Shown in pieces: positions 1 through 10,797 of a DNA stretch of 64,000 bases. Origin of the DNA: Shimia sp. R10_1 (lineage in GTDB: Bacteria > Pseudomonadota > Alphaproteobacteria > Rhodobacterales > Rhodobacteraceae); NCBI RefSeq assembly GCF_017744095.1, contig NZ_JAGHQX010000001.1:434001-498000 (forward strand), written 5' to 3'. Each line of letters begins with the position of its first letter. Positions within the stretch are counted from its first letter, which is position 1. The notes under the pieces are model-generated. The model did not search any database, had not been told where the DNA came from, and worked only from the letters and a program-made list of their open reading frames with translations. The translations under genes and the position numbers were made by a program.

Positions 1-566
1 TTGTGGCCCATCGCACCATCGTAATAGGCACTGTCGCCCCGCCGCATTTCCACCGGTTCATAATACTCTGTGTAGAGCGTGATCACCCCGGTCAGCACAT
101 AGAGAAATTCTTCGCCGTCATGGCGCACCCAGCCGTCAAACTCATCCATCGAGCGCGCCCGCACCCGAGCGCGATATGGCAGCATCGCTTTCTTGCGCAG
201 CCCCTCGGCAAGCAGCTCATGCTCATATGTCGTTGTGACCTGCTGCGCACCCTCGCCAAATTTCACCACCGACATGCGGCCCGTGATCTGATCTTTCTGC
301 GGCGCGGTGAACAGCTGTGGCACGGAGATCTCCAGTCCCACCGCCAGTTTCTTCACCGCGTCATAGGTCGGCGACATCTGACCGTTTTCAATCTTAGAAA
401 GCGTGGAACGCGCCAGCCCCGCCTGATTGGCCGCCTGTTCCAACGTCCAATTGCGCGCCTTGCGCAACTCGCGCACGCGCTGGCCAAGGTCAAGCGGTTC
501 CACATGGTCCTGCTCGCCATTTTCACGGGCAATACGGATGAGCGATTTGGGGTCTTTTGCTGTCAT
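1..566 (-). CDS. XRE-family transcriptional regulator with C-terminal cupin domain (3' end cut off)
   Basis: The frame opens at an ATG at 566 and runs off the left edge without a stop, giving about 188 residues. Residues about 27-84 form an XRE/Cro helix-turn-helix (LGQRVRELRKARNWTLEQAA, then LARSTLSKIENGQMSPTYDA). After a linker, residues from about 130 look like a cupin barrel (RHDGEEFLYVLTGVITLY, then RRGDSAYYDGAMGH). This HTH-plus-cupin layout is a known class of small-molecule-responsive repressors and activators. It diverges from the acyl-CoA synthetase at 653 with only 86 bases between, so control of that gene is a reasonable inference. The ligand cannot be read from the sequence. Confidence 0.88.
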   Translation of the reverse strand, partial: MTAKDPKSLIRIARENGEQDHVEPLDLGQRVRELRKARNWTLEQAANQAGLARSTLSKIENGQMSPTYDAVKKLAVGLEISVPQLFTAPQKDQITGRMSVVKFGEGAQQVTTTYEHELLAEGLRKKAMLPYRARVRARSMDEFDGWVRHDGEEFLYVLTGVITLYTEYYEPVEMRRGDSAYYDGAMGH

Positions 567-652
567 AGCCGCGCTTCTAGCCTGCCTGCCCCCTTGCCTG
601 CAACCGCCACGTCGCGCTTGCACTGCGCTCCCGGGCTGCTTACCCCATCCCT

Positions 653-2200
653 ATGACACCGCTGACCATATCGCTCTTTGATCAGGGCCCGCCCGCTGCC
701 TGCCCCAAGCCGTTCAACATGGCCGCGCATGTGCTGCGCCATGCCGACGCGCTTTCAGAGAAACCCGCGCTGGAAGTGCTCTCTGAAACGGGCGCGCACG
801 TCTGGACTTACGGCGCTCTGAAATCTGCCATTCTTGGCACGGCGGCAGGTCTTCTGCATGCAGGTTTCAAACCCGGCGACCCTCTCCTTATGCGGCTCGG
901 CAACACAGTGGACTTCCCCATTGCCTATCTCGCGGCCATTGCCGTCGGCCTGATCCCAGTGCCAACCTCCGCTCAACTGACCGCACCCGAGGTCGCCCGC
1001 ATCATCGACACACTCGCCCCAGCGGCCGTTCTGCATGACCCAGCCGTCGCCACCGCTGAGACCGCAACGGCCAAAAACATCTCAACCGCAGACCTGCACG
1101 ACATGCGCAACCTGCCGCCTGCAGACTTTGCCATGGGCGACCCCAATCGCCCAGCATACATCATCTACACCTCCGGCACCTCGGGCCAACCGCGCGCTGT
1201 GGTGCATGCCCACCGCGCCATCTGGGCACGCCAGATGATGTTTGACGGCTGGTATGGCCTGCGTCGTGATGATCGCCTGCTGCACGCGGGTGCCTTCAAC
1301 TGGACCTTCACCCTTGGCACCGGCCTAATGGATCCCTGGACCATCGGCGCCACCGCCCTCATCCCCGAAGCAGACACACCACCGGCGGCCCTGCCAAACC
1401 TGCTGCACCAGCATCAGGCGACGCTCTTTGCCGCCGCGCCGGGGGTGTACCGCAAAATGCTGGACACACCCGAAGACCCGGCGCTGCCGACCCTGCGCCA
1501 TGGGCTCTGCGCGGGCGAAAAACTCTCAGAGCCTCTGCGCCAACGCTGGCAGGAGGCCACCGGTACCGCGCTGTATGAGGCTTTCGGCATGTCGGAATGC
1601 TCCACCTTCATCTCCGCCAGCCCGACTGCACCCGCCCCAGCCAGCACACTGGGCCAACCCCAATCGGGCCGCCGCATCGCGATCCTCAAAGATGGCCAGC
1701 CTGCGCCGCTCAACACACCGGGTGTGATTGCGATCCACAAGTCTGATGCGGGCCTCATGCGCGGCTATTTCAACGCCCCAGAAGAGACCGCCGCGCGCTT
1801 TGACGGAGAATGGTTCCTCACCGGCGATCTCGGCGCCATGGATGCGCAGGGCCACATTACCTACATGGGTCGGGCCGATGATATGATGAACGCAGGCGGC
1901 TTTCGCCTCTCCCCGCTGGAGGTCGAAGCCGCGCTCGCCACCCACCCGGATCTCGCCACAATCGCTGTCACCGATGTCGAGATCAAAGCCGACACCCGTG
2001 TCATTGCCGCCTTCTATACCGCCGATCACGATCTCGTGGAGGCCGATCTGAAAGCCTTTGCGGCCGCCCGCCTGGCGCGCTACAAGCAGCCACGGCTCTA
2101 TATCCGCCTGCCCGTTCTGCCCACCAATGCAAACGGCAAACTCAACCGCCGCGCCCTGCGCACAGAACTTAACGCACAAACCCTCAAGGCCAAACCATGA
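653..2200 (+). CDS. AMP-binding acyl-CoA synthetase/ligase
   Basis: 515 residues with the full ANL-superfamily signature: P-loop YTSGTSGQPR near residue 172, adenylate motif YEAFGMSE near 308, TGDLG near 389, the GRADDMMNAGGFRLSP hinge near 406, and the C-terminal catalytic lysine in NANGKLNRR near 494. The enzyme should activate a carboxylic acid to its CoA thioester through an acyl-adenylate. Similarity in style to benzoate/aminobenzoate-CoA ligases is an impression only; the substrate is unknown. The ATG at 653 has no clear Shine-Dalgarno, but starting there keeps a plausible N-terminus before FNMAAHVL. Its stop overlaps the next start (ATGA), so the two are probably translationally coupled. 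A divergent XRE/cupin regulator lies just upstream. Confidence 0.88.
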   Translation: MTPLTISLFDQGPPAACPKPFNMAAHVLRHADALSEKPALEVLSETGAHVWTYGALKSAILGTAAGLLHAGFKPGDPLLMRLGNTVDFPIAYLAAIAVGLIPVPTSAQLTAPEVARIIDTLAPAAVLHDPAVATAETATAKNISTADLHDMRNLPPADFAMGDPNRPAYIIYTSGTSGQPRAVVHAHRAIWARQMMFDGWYGLRRDDRLLHAGAFNWTFTLGTGLMDPWTIGATALIPEADTPPAALPNLLHQHQATLFAAAPGVYRKMLDTPEDPALPTLRHGLCAGEKLSEPLRQRWQEATGTALYEAFGMSECSTFISASPTAPAPASTLGQPQSGRRIAILKDGQPAPLNTPGVIAIHKSDAGLMRGYFNAPEETAARFDGEWFLTGDLGAMDAQGHITYMGRADDMMNAGGFRLSPLEVEAALATHPDLATIAVTDVEIKADTRVIAAFYTADHDLVEADLKAFAAARLARYKQPRLYIRLPVLPTNANGKLNRRALRTELNAQTLKAKP

Positions 2201-2838
2201 TCAAACTCGACATCATCTCCGACCCGATCTGCCCGTGGTGCTACATCGGAAAGACCCGCCTTGAGAAAGCCCTCGCAGAGGCCGAAGACCACCCGTTTGT
2301 CATCGAATGGCACCCTTTCCAGCTCAACCCGGACATGCCTGCCGCTGGTATGGACCGCCGCGAATATCTGGAAACCAAGTTTGGCGGCAAAGAAAACGCC
2401 GTGCGCGTCTATGGCGAAATCGAACAACACGCCCGCGATGAAGGGCTGGAAATCGATTTTGCCGCAATGAAGCGCACCCCCAACACGATCAACGCCCACC
2501 GCCTGATCCACTGGGCCGGGATTGAGCAAAAACAAAACGCGGTGGTGGATGCGCTCTTTGCCGCCTATTTCAACGAAGGTCGCGACATTGGCGACATTGA
2601 CGTGCTGGCAGATATTGCCGACAGCGCCGGGATGGACGCCGCCGTGGTGCGCAAACTGCTGGAGTCCGACGCCGATGTCGAAGACATCCGCGCCCGCGAT
2701 GCCCACAGCCGAAAAATGGGTGTGAATTCTGTACCCACCTTCATTGTGGCCAACCAACACGCGGTTCCGGGTGCCCAGCCAGTCGAACTCTGGCTCAAAG
2801 TGATTGCTGATCTGAAAGCGCAAACAGCGGCTGAATAG
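2197..2838 (+). CDS. DsbA/FrnE-family thioredoxin-fold oxidoreductase
   Basis: 213 residues beginning with a thioredoxin-fold strand and active site CPWC at residues 12-15 (IISDPICPWCYIGKTRL). The cis-proline region is VNSVPTFIV near residue 180. There is no signal peptide, so it acts in the cytoplasm, as FrnE-like DsbA relatives do; some relatives are 2-hydroxychromene-2-carboxylate isomerases or polyketide-linked oxidoreductases. It overlaps the acyl-CoA synthetase by four bases (ATGA), so it may help handle thiols or aromatic intermediates in the same pathway. That link is inference from position only. Confidence 0.87.
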   Translation: MIKLDIISDPICPWCYIGKTRLEKALAEAEDHPFVIEWHPFQLNPDMPAAGMDRREYLETKFGGKENAVRVYGEIEQHARDEGLEIDFAAMKRTPNTINAHRLIHWAGIEQKQNAVVDALFAAYFNEGRDIGDIDVLADIADSAGMDAAVVRKLLESDADVEDIRARDAHSRKMGVNSVPTFIVANQHAVPGAQPVELWLKVIADLKAQTAAE

Positions 2839-2906
2839 TCGTTCACCTTTCCGCTTGTGACCCTCCCAACACCGGGGTAAGCTGCGCCAAGTCCGCAGCC
2901 CATTGG

Positions 2907-2955
2907 TGCTGTCTGGCACAGTCACGCACAACACCCCAACTGGTGTGGGCCAGCA
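2907..2955. other. Imperfect stem-loop upstream of the Bcr/CflA exporter
   Basis: In the 185-base spacer before the MFS gene, TGCTG (2907-2911) plus GGC (2915-2917) can pair with GCCAGCA (2949-2955), leaving a three-base bulge, and an inner CACC/GGTG pair closes a small loop. No T-run follows, so it is not a typical terminator. It may be a leader structure for the exporter or chance; I cannot tell which. Confidence 0.25.
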
Positions 2956-3023
2956 TGTCTCGCCGTACCGCGCTTGCGGTCTGGCTGCAGTCCCGCATCG
3001 CGCAATCGGCAATGGAGCCCGTC

Positions 3024-4235
3024 ATGACCAAAGACAATCTGCCCATGACGCAGGTCGAATTCATCGCGCTCTGCGCCATGATGTTTTCCACCATTGCCTT
3101 CTCCATTGATGCCATGTTGCCCGCATTGCCGGAAATCGCGGCGGAGCTGAGCCCCGACGCCCCAACACGGGCCACGCTCATCATCACCTCCTTTGTGATG
3201 GGTATGGGGCTCGGCACATTTTTCACAGGCCCTCTATCTGATCGCTTTGGTCGCAAGCCCGTTCTGATCGGTGGCGCTCTGTTGTTTTCCCTATGTGCTT
3301 TCATCGGCTGGCAAAGCCAGACCTTGGAGCTTGTGCTGCTTGCACGCTTTTTTCAGGGTGTCGGAGCCGCTGGACCGCGCATTGCCACTCTGGCCATTGT
3401 GCGTGATCTCTTTGCTGGCCGGGAAATGGCGCGCATTATGTCATTTTCCATGATGATCTTCACACTGGTGCCAGCAGTCGCGCCAGCCATGGGGGCCCTG
3501 ATCATTGATCTGTCGTCCTGGCGCGGAATTTTTGCCGCCTTCATCGTCTTTTCTGTGATTTCCATGCTGTGGGTGGGCCTGCGCTTGCCAGAACCGCTGG
3601 CCGTCGAAAATCGTCGCCCTTTCAGCTTTGCCAATCTGATGTCTGGCGTGCGCGAAATGTGGGCAATTCCTGCGGTGCGCACCTCTATGCTGGTGCAGTC
3701 CCTGATCTTTGCCGCGCTGTTTGCCATGATCAGCTCTGTGCAGCCAATCTACGCCCAAACTTTTGACCGCGCAGATCAATTCCCAATTTGGTTCGCCGCC
3801 ATTGCCCTGTTTTCTGGCTCCGCCAGTTTCATTAATGCAAAACTCGTCATGGTATTAGGGATGCGCTATCTGGTCACCGTGGCCATTGCAGCACAGGCTG
3901 TGTTTGCGCTGGTGATGATCGCGGCAAGCACAACACCTGATATCAGCATTCAGTTCACAGCCTTTGTCATCTGGCAATCCGGGGTGTTTTTCACCATTGG
4001 CATGACCATCGGAAATCTAAACGCCATGGCGATGGAACCGCTTGGACATATGGCCGGCACTGCGGCCTCTGTCATGGGCGCGATCTCCACCATCCTCGGC
4101 GGCTTGCTGGCCACCCCAATCGGCCTTGCCTTTGACGGCACCCCGTTCCCTATGGCAATCGCCCTCTTTGCACTTGCGGTCGTCAGCTTTGCAATGATGC
4201 TACACATGCGCCGACTTGAAGCGCAGCCCGCGTAA
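3024..4235 (+). CDS. Bcr/CflA-type multidrug efflux MFS transporter
   Basis: About 403 residues in 12 predicted membrane segments. The DHA1 signature is in the loop between TM2 and TM3 (GPLSDRFGRKPVLIGG). The region around TM4 (LLARFFQGVGAAGPRIATLA) and TM5 fits the Bcr/CflA subgroup of drug/H+ antiporters. I chose the ATG at 3024 because GGAG lies six bases upstream; the same frame is open from 2943 with another ATG at 3012, so the N-terminus could be longer. The substrate is unknown. It is followed after 47 bases by a second MFS gene on the same strand, so they may share a transcript. Confidence 0.87.
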   Translation: MTKDNLPMTQVEFIALCAMMFSTIAFSIDAMLPALPEIAAELSPDAPTRATLIITSFVMGMGLGTFFTGPLSDRFGRKPVLIGGALLFSLCAFIGWQSQTLELVLLARFFQGVGAAGPRIATLAIVRDLFAGREMARIMSFSMMIFTLVPAVAPAMGALIIDLSSWRGIFAAFIVFSVISMLWVGLRLPEPLAVENRRPFSFANLMSGVREMWAIPAVRTSMLVQSLIFAALFAMISSVQPIYAQTFDRADQFPIWFAAIALFSGSASFINAKLVMVLGMRYLVTVAIAAQAVFALVMIAASTTPDISIQFTAFVIWQSGVFFTIGMTIGNLNAMAMEPLGHMAGTAASVMGAISTILGGLLATPIGLAFDGTPFPMAIALFALAVVSFAMMLHMRRLEAQPA

Positions 4236-4282
4236 CACACGTAAAAATTGCAGTTGGGCGTACACTGTGAAAGAGTTGCGCC

Positions 4283-5500
4283 ATGCAAACACCCCTTCTG
4301 ATCCGCAATCGCAATTACCGCCTGCTCTTTGCCTCAGGCGCATTGACCAATCTTGGCGATGGCGTTGTAGTTCTGGCCTTGCCCTGGCTGGCGACATTAC
4401 TCACGAAAGACCCATTTGCCATCGCCTGCGTCGCCGCGGCAGGCCGTCTGCCTTGGCTGCTGTTTGCCCTGCCCGCAGGGGTGATCGCCGATCAGATTGA
4501 CCGCCGCAAACTCATCGCACGTGCGGATCTGCTGCGCGCCGCTCTTGTGGCTGCCATTCTCTGGCTCGCGCTGAGCACACCCAGCTCCGGTGCCATCTGG
4601 CTACTGACCGGCCTTGCCTTCCTGCTTGGCTCTGCCGAAGTGATGCGCGACAACGCAGCGCAAACGCTTCTGCCTGATATTGTCAGCCCTGGAGATCTGG
4701 AAACCGCCAACGGCCAGATGTGGAGCATCGAACAACTCACCGGTCAATTCATCGGCCCACCCTTGGCCGGGCTGCTGATTGCCTCCTCCATCGCCCTGCC
4801 CTTTGGCCTCGATATCGCCGCGCTGGTGCTCGCAGCCGGGCTGGTCTGGCTGATTTCATTGGCACCCCGCAGTGTGCCCAAGCAAAACTTCCTCACTGCA
4901 TTGCAAGAAGGCATCGCCTTCATGCGCACAGACCCGGTGCTGCTGCGTCTCGCAATCGTGCTCGGCTGTGCCAATTTCATCGCCATGGCCACACTGACAG
5001 TGCAAACGCTTTTTGCACAAGACGTGCTCGACCTGTCAGCCTCTCACTACGGGGTTGTGCTCTCCGTGGCGGCCCTTGGGGCAATCACTGGCAGCCTGCT
5101 TGCCCCGTGGATCACACGCCACTTAGGCATTGGGATCTGCCTCTATCTCTCCATTGCAGGCTGGGCCATCGGCTATGGCACCATTGGGCTCAGCACCAGC
5201 AGCATCGCAATGGCCCTTGCCCTCTTTGGCGTGATGGCCTGCGCAATGCTATGGAACGTCATCACCGTGTCATGGCGCCAGCGCCGCATCCCGACCGCCC
5301 TTCTAGGCCGCGTCAACAGCATTTATCGCTTCTTTGGCTGGGGCAGCATGCCTTTGGGTGCGCTTGCGGGTGGCGCCACCGTTGCCCTGCTCGAAGGCCC
5401 TTTCCCGCGTGAACTCGCGCTGCGCGCACCCTTCCTGATCGCAGCTGCGCTCTGCCTGATCCTGTTGCTCTACGCAGCCCTGCGCCTGCGGCTCGACTGA
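4283..5500 (+). CDS. MFS transporter of the EntS-like type
   Basis: 405 residues, about 10-12 membrane spans. The N-terminus (RNRNYRLLFASGALTNLGDG) and the loop motif PAGVIADQIDRRKLI match the MFS_3/EntS-like exporter group. It is a different subfamily from the preceding Bcr-like transporter, so this is not a tandem duplication. It ends 47 bases before the stop of the convergent mfd gene. The sequence gives no clue to the cargo; siderophore or drug export is typical of the family. Confidence 0.85.
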   Translation: MQTPLLIRNRNYRLLFASGALTNLGDGVVVLALPWLATLLTKDPFAIACVAAAGRLPWLLFALPAGVIADQIDRRKLIARADLLRAALVAAILWLALSTPSSGAIWLLTGLAFLLGSAEVMRDNAAQTLLPDIVSPGDLETANGQMWSIEQLTGQFIGPPLAGLLIASSIALPFGLDIAALVLAAGLVWLISLAPRSVPKQNFLTALQEGIAFMRTDPVLLRLAIVLGCANFIAMATLTVQTLFAQDVLDLSASHYGVVLSVAALGAITGSLLAPWITRHLGIGICLYLSIAGWAIGYGTIGLSTSSIAMALALFGVMACAMLWNVITVSWRQRRIPTALLGRVNSIYRFFGWGSMPLGALAGGATVALLEGPFPRELALRAPFLIAAALCLILLLYAALRLRLD

Positions 5501-5547
5501 ACCGCTATCAAAGGCGCCCAACAGCACGAGGTAGGCAGCGCCCCTGA

Positions 5548-8500
5548 CTACTTCGCCGCCTTCGCCTTTGCGCGTTTTTTCTCGTTCACAACCTTCTGGG
5601 CCAGATCACGGGCAATCGCAAAAGCGCCTTTGATCTTGTCTGAAGATTTCGCCCAATCACGTCGTACAACAATCTTGTTGTCTTTGACCTTGGCGAGCCC
5701 CTTCTGATCCTGAATGAACTCCACCAACCCCTGCGGGGAGGCAAACTTGTCATTGTGGAACTGGATCGTCGCGCCTTTTGGTCCGCCATCAAGCTTGGCA
5801 ATCCCGGCTTTCTTGCACATCTCTTTGATGCGCACGATCAGCAGCAACGTATTGACCTCTTTGGGCAATTTCCCAAACCGGTCGATCAGCTCCGCCGCAA
5901 AGCCTTCAAGCTCCACCTTGCCCTGCAACCCGCTCAGGCGGCGATACAGCCCAAGACGTACGTCCAGATCCGGCACATAATCTTCCGGGATCAACACAGG
6001 CACACCCAGATTGATCTGCGGCGCCCATTGGTCATCGGCATCGCTCAAACCTTCCAGCTCACCTGCCTTGATCTTGGCAATCGCCTCCTCAAGCATCGAC
6101 TGATAGAGCTCATAGCCCACATCCCGCATCTGCCCGGATTGCTCTTCGCCCAAGAGGTTCCCCGCCCCGCGAATATCAAGGTCTTGCGAGGCCAGCGTAA
6201 AGCCTGCCCCCAGCGTATCCAGCGAACCAAGCACCCGCAGACGTTTCTCTGCCGCAGGCGTCAGTTTGGCTCGCGGTTTGGTGGTCAGATAGGCATAAGC
6301 CCGTGTTTTGGAGCGCCCGACCCGGCCCCGGATCTGATACAGCTGCGCGAGGCCAAACATATCGGCGCGGTGCACAATCATCGTGTTCGCCGTCGGAATA
6401 TCCAACCCGCTTTCCACAATCGTGGTCGCCAACAGCACATCATATTTGCCGTCATAAAACGCGTTCATCCGGTCATCGAGCTCACCCGCCGCCATTTGCC
6501 CATGGGCGGTGACAACACTCACCTCTGGCACATGGTCGCGCAAAAACTCTTCGATTTCCGGCAGATCGCTCACCCGTGGCACCACATAGAAGCTCTGCCC
6601 GCCGCGATAATGCTCGCGCAGCAGCGCCTCACGCACAGTCACCGCGTCAAAGCTGCTCACATAGGTGCGGATCGCCAGACGATCCACGGGCGGCGTGCCA
6701 ATGATCGACAGATCACGCACACCTGACAGGCTCAGCTGCAGCGTCCGCGGGATCGGCGTCGCCGTGAGCGTCAGCACATGCACATCGCTGCGCATCTGTT
6801 TCAGCCGCTCTTTATGCGCCACACCAAAATGCTGCTCTTCATCGATGATCAGCAGCCCAAGGTTCTTGAACCGCGTGTTCTTGGCCAGCAACGCATGGGT
6901 GCCCACCACGATATCCACCGTGCCATGGGCCATGCCATCACGGGTCTTTTCGGCTTCTTTGGCCGAAACAAAGCGTGACAAGGCTCTGACTTCCAAAGGA
7001 AATCCACGGAACCTCTCAGCAAACCCCTTGGCATGCTGACGCGCCAAAAGCGTGGTCGGCGCAATCACCGCCACCTGCTGACCTGACATCGCCGCCACAA
7101 AGGCCGCGCGCATCGCGACCTCGGTCTTGCCAAAGCCCACATCGCCACAGACCAGCCGATCCATCGGGCGCCCCGAGGCCAGATCGTCAATCACATCGCC
7201 AATCGCGCGCAGCTGATCATCGGTCTCCTGATAGGGGAAGCGCGCCGCAAACTCTTCCCACGCATGATGCTGCGCTTCCAGCACAGGGGCTGAGCGCAAT
7301 TCCCGCTCCGCCGCCACCCGGATCAACCGATCCGCCATCTCGCGGATACGCTCTTTCAGCTTGGCTTTCTTGGCCTGCCAAGCGCCGCCCCCGAGCCGAT
7401 CCAGCAAGCCCTCGTCATGGCCGTATTTGGAAAGCAGCTCGATGTTCTCAACCGGCAGGTAAAGCTTTGCACCCTCAGCATATTCCAGCAGGATGCATTC
7501 ATGCGCGGCCCCTGCCGCTGTAACCACCTCAAGCCCGTGATAGCGCCCAATCCCGTGGTCCACATGCACCACCAGATCGCCGGGGCTCAACGATTGTGTT
7601 TCGGTCAGGAAATTCTCAGCGCGTTTCTTTTTGCGCGGCGCGCGGATCAGGCGATCCCCCAGCACATCCTGCTCAGAAATCACCGTCATACCCGGCGTTT
7701 CAAACCCGTGTTCCAGCGCCCAGACCACAAGATACAGCCCGGTCTTGCCGATCCGGCTTGCGTCTTTCACCAGAATGGTTTCCGCAAGGCCCTCATCTTC
7801 GATCAGCCCGCTAAGACGTTCGCGCGCGCCTTCCGAATAGCTCGCAACCACCACCGGTCCAGCCGGTAACTTCTTGTTAATATGATCCGCCAAGGCCCCG
7901 AAAAGGCTTATGTTTTCCTGTTGGCGCTCAGGCGAGAAATTGCGTCCAATACGGCCACCTGCATCAATGGTGCCCGGCCCCGACGCCTGCGGCAGAGCTG
8001 CGAAGTGCAACATACGACGCCCCGCGACCGCCTTCTCCCAGGCCGCATCATCCAGATACAGCAGCCCCGGCGGTACAGGTTTGTAAACCGTGTCCATCCG
8101 CGCCTTCTGGGCCATCGCGTGCTGACGGGTTTCATACTGATCGGCAATCGCTTCCCAACGTGCAAGGCGCGCTGCATCTGTTTGATCATCCACGGAAATT
8201 GACGCATCAGGCAGATAGTCAAACAGCGTTTCCAGCTCTGCGTGGAAAAACGGCAACCAGTGCTCTACACCCTGATGTTTGCGCCCCGCGCTGATCGCCT
8301 CATAAAGCGGATCATCCGTGCCCGCTGCACCAAACTCGATCCGGTAATTCTGCCGGAACCGCGTGATCGCCGCCTCATCCAGAATGACTTCACTGACCGG
8401 GGCAAGTTCAATCGCATCCAGCTTTTCTGTGGTGCGCTGCGTCGCGGGATCAAACCGGCGCGCGCCGTCCAGCACATCGCCAAAGAAATCAAGCCGCACC

Positions 8501-9015
8501 GGCCCGCTGTCACCGGGCGGATAGATATCAATGATGCCGCCACGAATGGCATAGTCGCCCGGCTCCATCACCGTTGGCGCTTGCGAAAAGCCCATACGGA
8601 CAAGGAAGTTACGGAGCGCCTCTTCATCCACACGTGCATCCACCTGCGCCCGAAACGCGGCCTCTTTCAGCACATGGCGCGCTGGCACACGTTGGGTGGC
8701 CGCATTGAGTGTCGTGAGTAGAACAAAGCGCTCAGGCATACCATGCACGAGCCCCGCCAGCGTCGCCATGCGCGTCGCGGAAATATCGGCATTGGGCGAC
8801 ACACGGTCATAGGGCAAGCAGTCCCAGCCCGGAAAGACAATGACCGGCATATCCGGTTGAAAGAAGTTCAGCGCCGCCTTTGTGGCCACCATGCGCTTGT
8901 CGTCGCGCGCCACATGGATCACGGGGCCGCCCCGCTTGGCCACCTCATTTAGAATGAGCTGTGCGTCAAAGCCTTCTGGCGCCCCACCAACGGAAATGTG
9001 CTGCGCGTCGTTCAT
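5548..9015 (-). CDS. mfd: Transcription-repair coupling factor Mfd
   Basis: 1155 residues, full length for Mfd. In order: UvrB-homology region in the first 350 residues (VIVFPGWDCLPYDRVSPN near the start), the RNA polymerase-interacting CarD-like domain (PGDLVVHVDHGIGRYHGLE), then superfamily-2 translocase motifs including Walker A GDVGFGKTEV near residue 622, DEEQHFG near 723 and TATPIPRTLQLSLSGVRD, and a C-terminal TRCF domain. It displaces stalled RNA polymerase and recruits UvrA to transcribed-strand damage. ATG at 9015 is preferred over the adjacent GTG at 9018. No LexA-type box is visible upstream. Confidence 0.98.
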   Translation of the reverse strand: MNDAQHISVGGAPEGFDAQLILNEVAKRGGPVIHVARDDKRMVATKAALNFFQPDMPVIVFPGWDCLPYDRVSPNADISATRMATLAGLVHGMPERFVLLTTLNAATQRVPARHVLKEAAFRAQVDARVDEEALRNFLVRMGFSQAPTVMEPGDYAIRGGIIDIYPPGDSGPVRLDFFGDVLDGARRFDPATQRTTEKLDAIELAPVSEVILDEAAITRFRQNYRIEFGAAGTDDPLYEAISAGRKHQGVEHWLPFFHAELETLFDYLPDASISVDDQTDAARLARWEAIADQYETRQHAMAQKARMDTVYKPVPPGLLYLDDAAWEKAVAGRRMLHFAALPQASGPGTIDAGGRIGRNFSPERQQENISLFGALADHINKKLPAGPVVVASYSEGARERLSGLIEDEGLAETILVKDASRIGKTGLYLVVWALEHGFETPGMTVISEQDVLGDRLIRAPRKKKRAENFLTETQSLSPGDLVVHVDHGIGRYHGLEVVTAAGAAHECILLEYAEGAKLYLPVENIELLSKYGHDEGLLDRLGGGAWQAKKAKLKERIREMADRLIRVAAERELRSAPVLEAQHHAWEEFAARFPYQETDDQLRAIGDVIDDLASGRPMDRLVCGDVGFGKTEVAMRAAFVAAMSGQQVAVIAPTTLLARQHAKGFAERFRGFPLEVRALSRFVSAKEAEKTRDGMAHGTVDIVVGTHALLAKNTRFKNLGLLIIDEEQHFGVAHKERLKQMRSDVHVLTLTATPIPRTLQLSLSGVRDLSIIGTPPVDRLAIRTYVSSFDAVTVREALLREHYRGGQSFYVVPRVSDLPEIEEFLRDHVPEVSVVTAHGQMAAGELDDRMNAFYDGKYDVLLATTIVESGLDIPTANTMIVHRADMFGLAQLYQIRGRVGRSKTRAYAYLTTKPRAKLTPAAEKRLRVLGSLDTLGAGFTLASQDLDIRGAGNLLGEEQSGQMRDVGYELYQSMLEEAIAKIKAGELEGLSDADDQWAPQINLGVPVLIPEDYVPDLDVRLGLYRRLSGLQGKVELEGFAAELIDRFGKLPKEVNTLLLIVRIKEMCKKAGIAKLDGGPKGATIQFHNDKFASPQGLVEFIQDQKGLAKVKDNKIVVRRDWAKSSDKIKGAFAIARDLAQKVVNEKKRAKAKAAK

Positions 9016-9054
9016 CACTCTTTTCTCACATTTTCAAAGGCATACGCCCAAAAA

Positions 9055-9579
9055 TTAACCCAGCGGTGACACCACAAGGTTCTGATACATGCCCCACAGC
9101 GAGGTCACAAAAATAGAAATCATCCCAATGACCTGAACGCCGAGCCTGTGGCGTGCCAAACGCTTACGCAGCCCATCACCTTCCAGATCACTGCCTTGGA
9201 TGTGACGCGAGGTGCGCACGCTCAAAGCGCCGACAAAACTCATCGGAAAGGCAATCAAAAACACCGCCTGCGCGAATTCCACCGAATACCCAAAGCCCAT
9301 CACCGCCAGCCCGGTCAGAACAAAACTCACAATGCCAACCAACCACATGCCAGCAATATCAACAGTATACAGGATGCGGTTTACGTTGATGGCCACCAGC
9401 GCTTGAAAGTCCTTTTCAAGCTGCCCACCCTTGCGTTTTGCGCGTAAGGCCAGATCCCAAGGCACCCCCAGCACCCAATGGCTGGCAGACGACCAAACAA
9501 CGGCAATCGCAATCCAGTACCAAAGATTTGAAAAACTTCGGAAGTCGATGAGTTCTAGTACGGTATGGCTCAGGTCCAA
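9055..9579 (-). CDS. Conserved four-helix membrane protein of unknown function
   Basis: 174 residues with about four hydrophobic segments (YWIAIAVVWSSASHWVLGV, then a central pair around MWLVGIVSFVLTGLAVMGFG, and a last near VIGMISIFVTSLWGMYQNL). Between the first and second lies a basic stretch, ALRAKRKGG. I do not recognise a functional domain. As far as I recall, homologues in the Roseobacter group carry the product name 'component of SufBCD complex'; nothing here supports a role in iron-sulfur assembly, since it is a membrane protein with no conserved cysteine. It sits 39 bases upstream of mfd on the same strand and may be cotranscribed with it. Confidence 0.75.
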   Translation of the reverse strand: MDLSHTVLELIDFRSFSNLWYWIAIAVVWSSASHWVLGVPWDLALRAKRKGGQLEKDFQALVAINVNRILYTVDIAGMWLVGIVSFVLTGLAVMGFGYSVEFAQAVFLIAFPMSFVGALSVRTSRHIQGSDLEGDGLRKRLARHRLGVQVIGMISIFVTSLWGMYQNLVVSPLG

Positions 9580-9606
9580 AGGTCACACTGCCCTTTAAAT
9601 TTTTAA

Positions 9607-10692
<1,086 letters not shown>

Positions 10693-10797
10693 CCCCCTGC
10701 AGATCTAGTGACAGGGCGGCACCACTCGTCTATATTGGCGGAAAGCCGGGCCAAAACCGGTGAACTGAGCAGACTTCAACAAACACAGGCTAAAACC

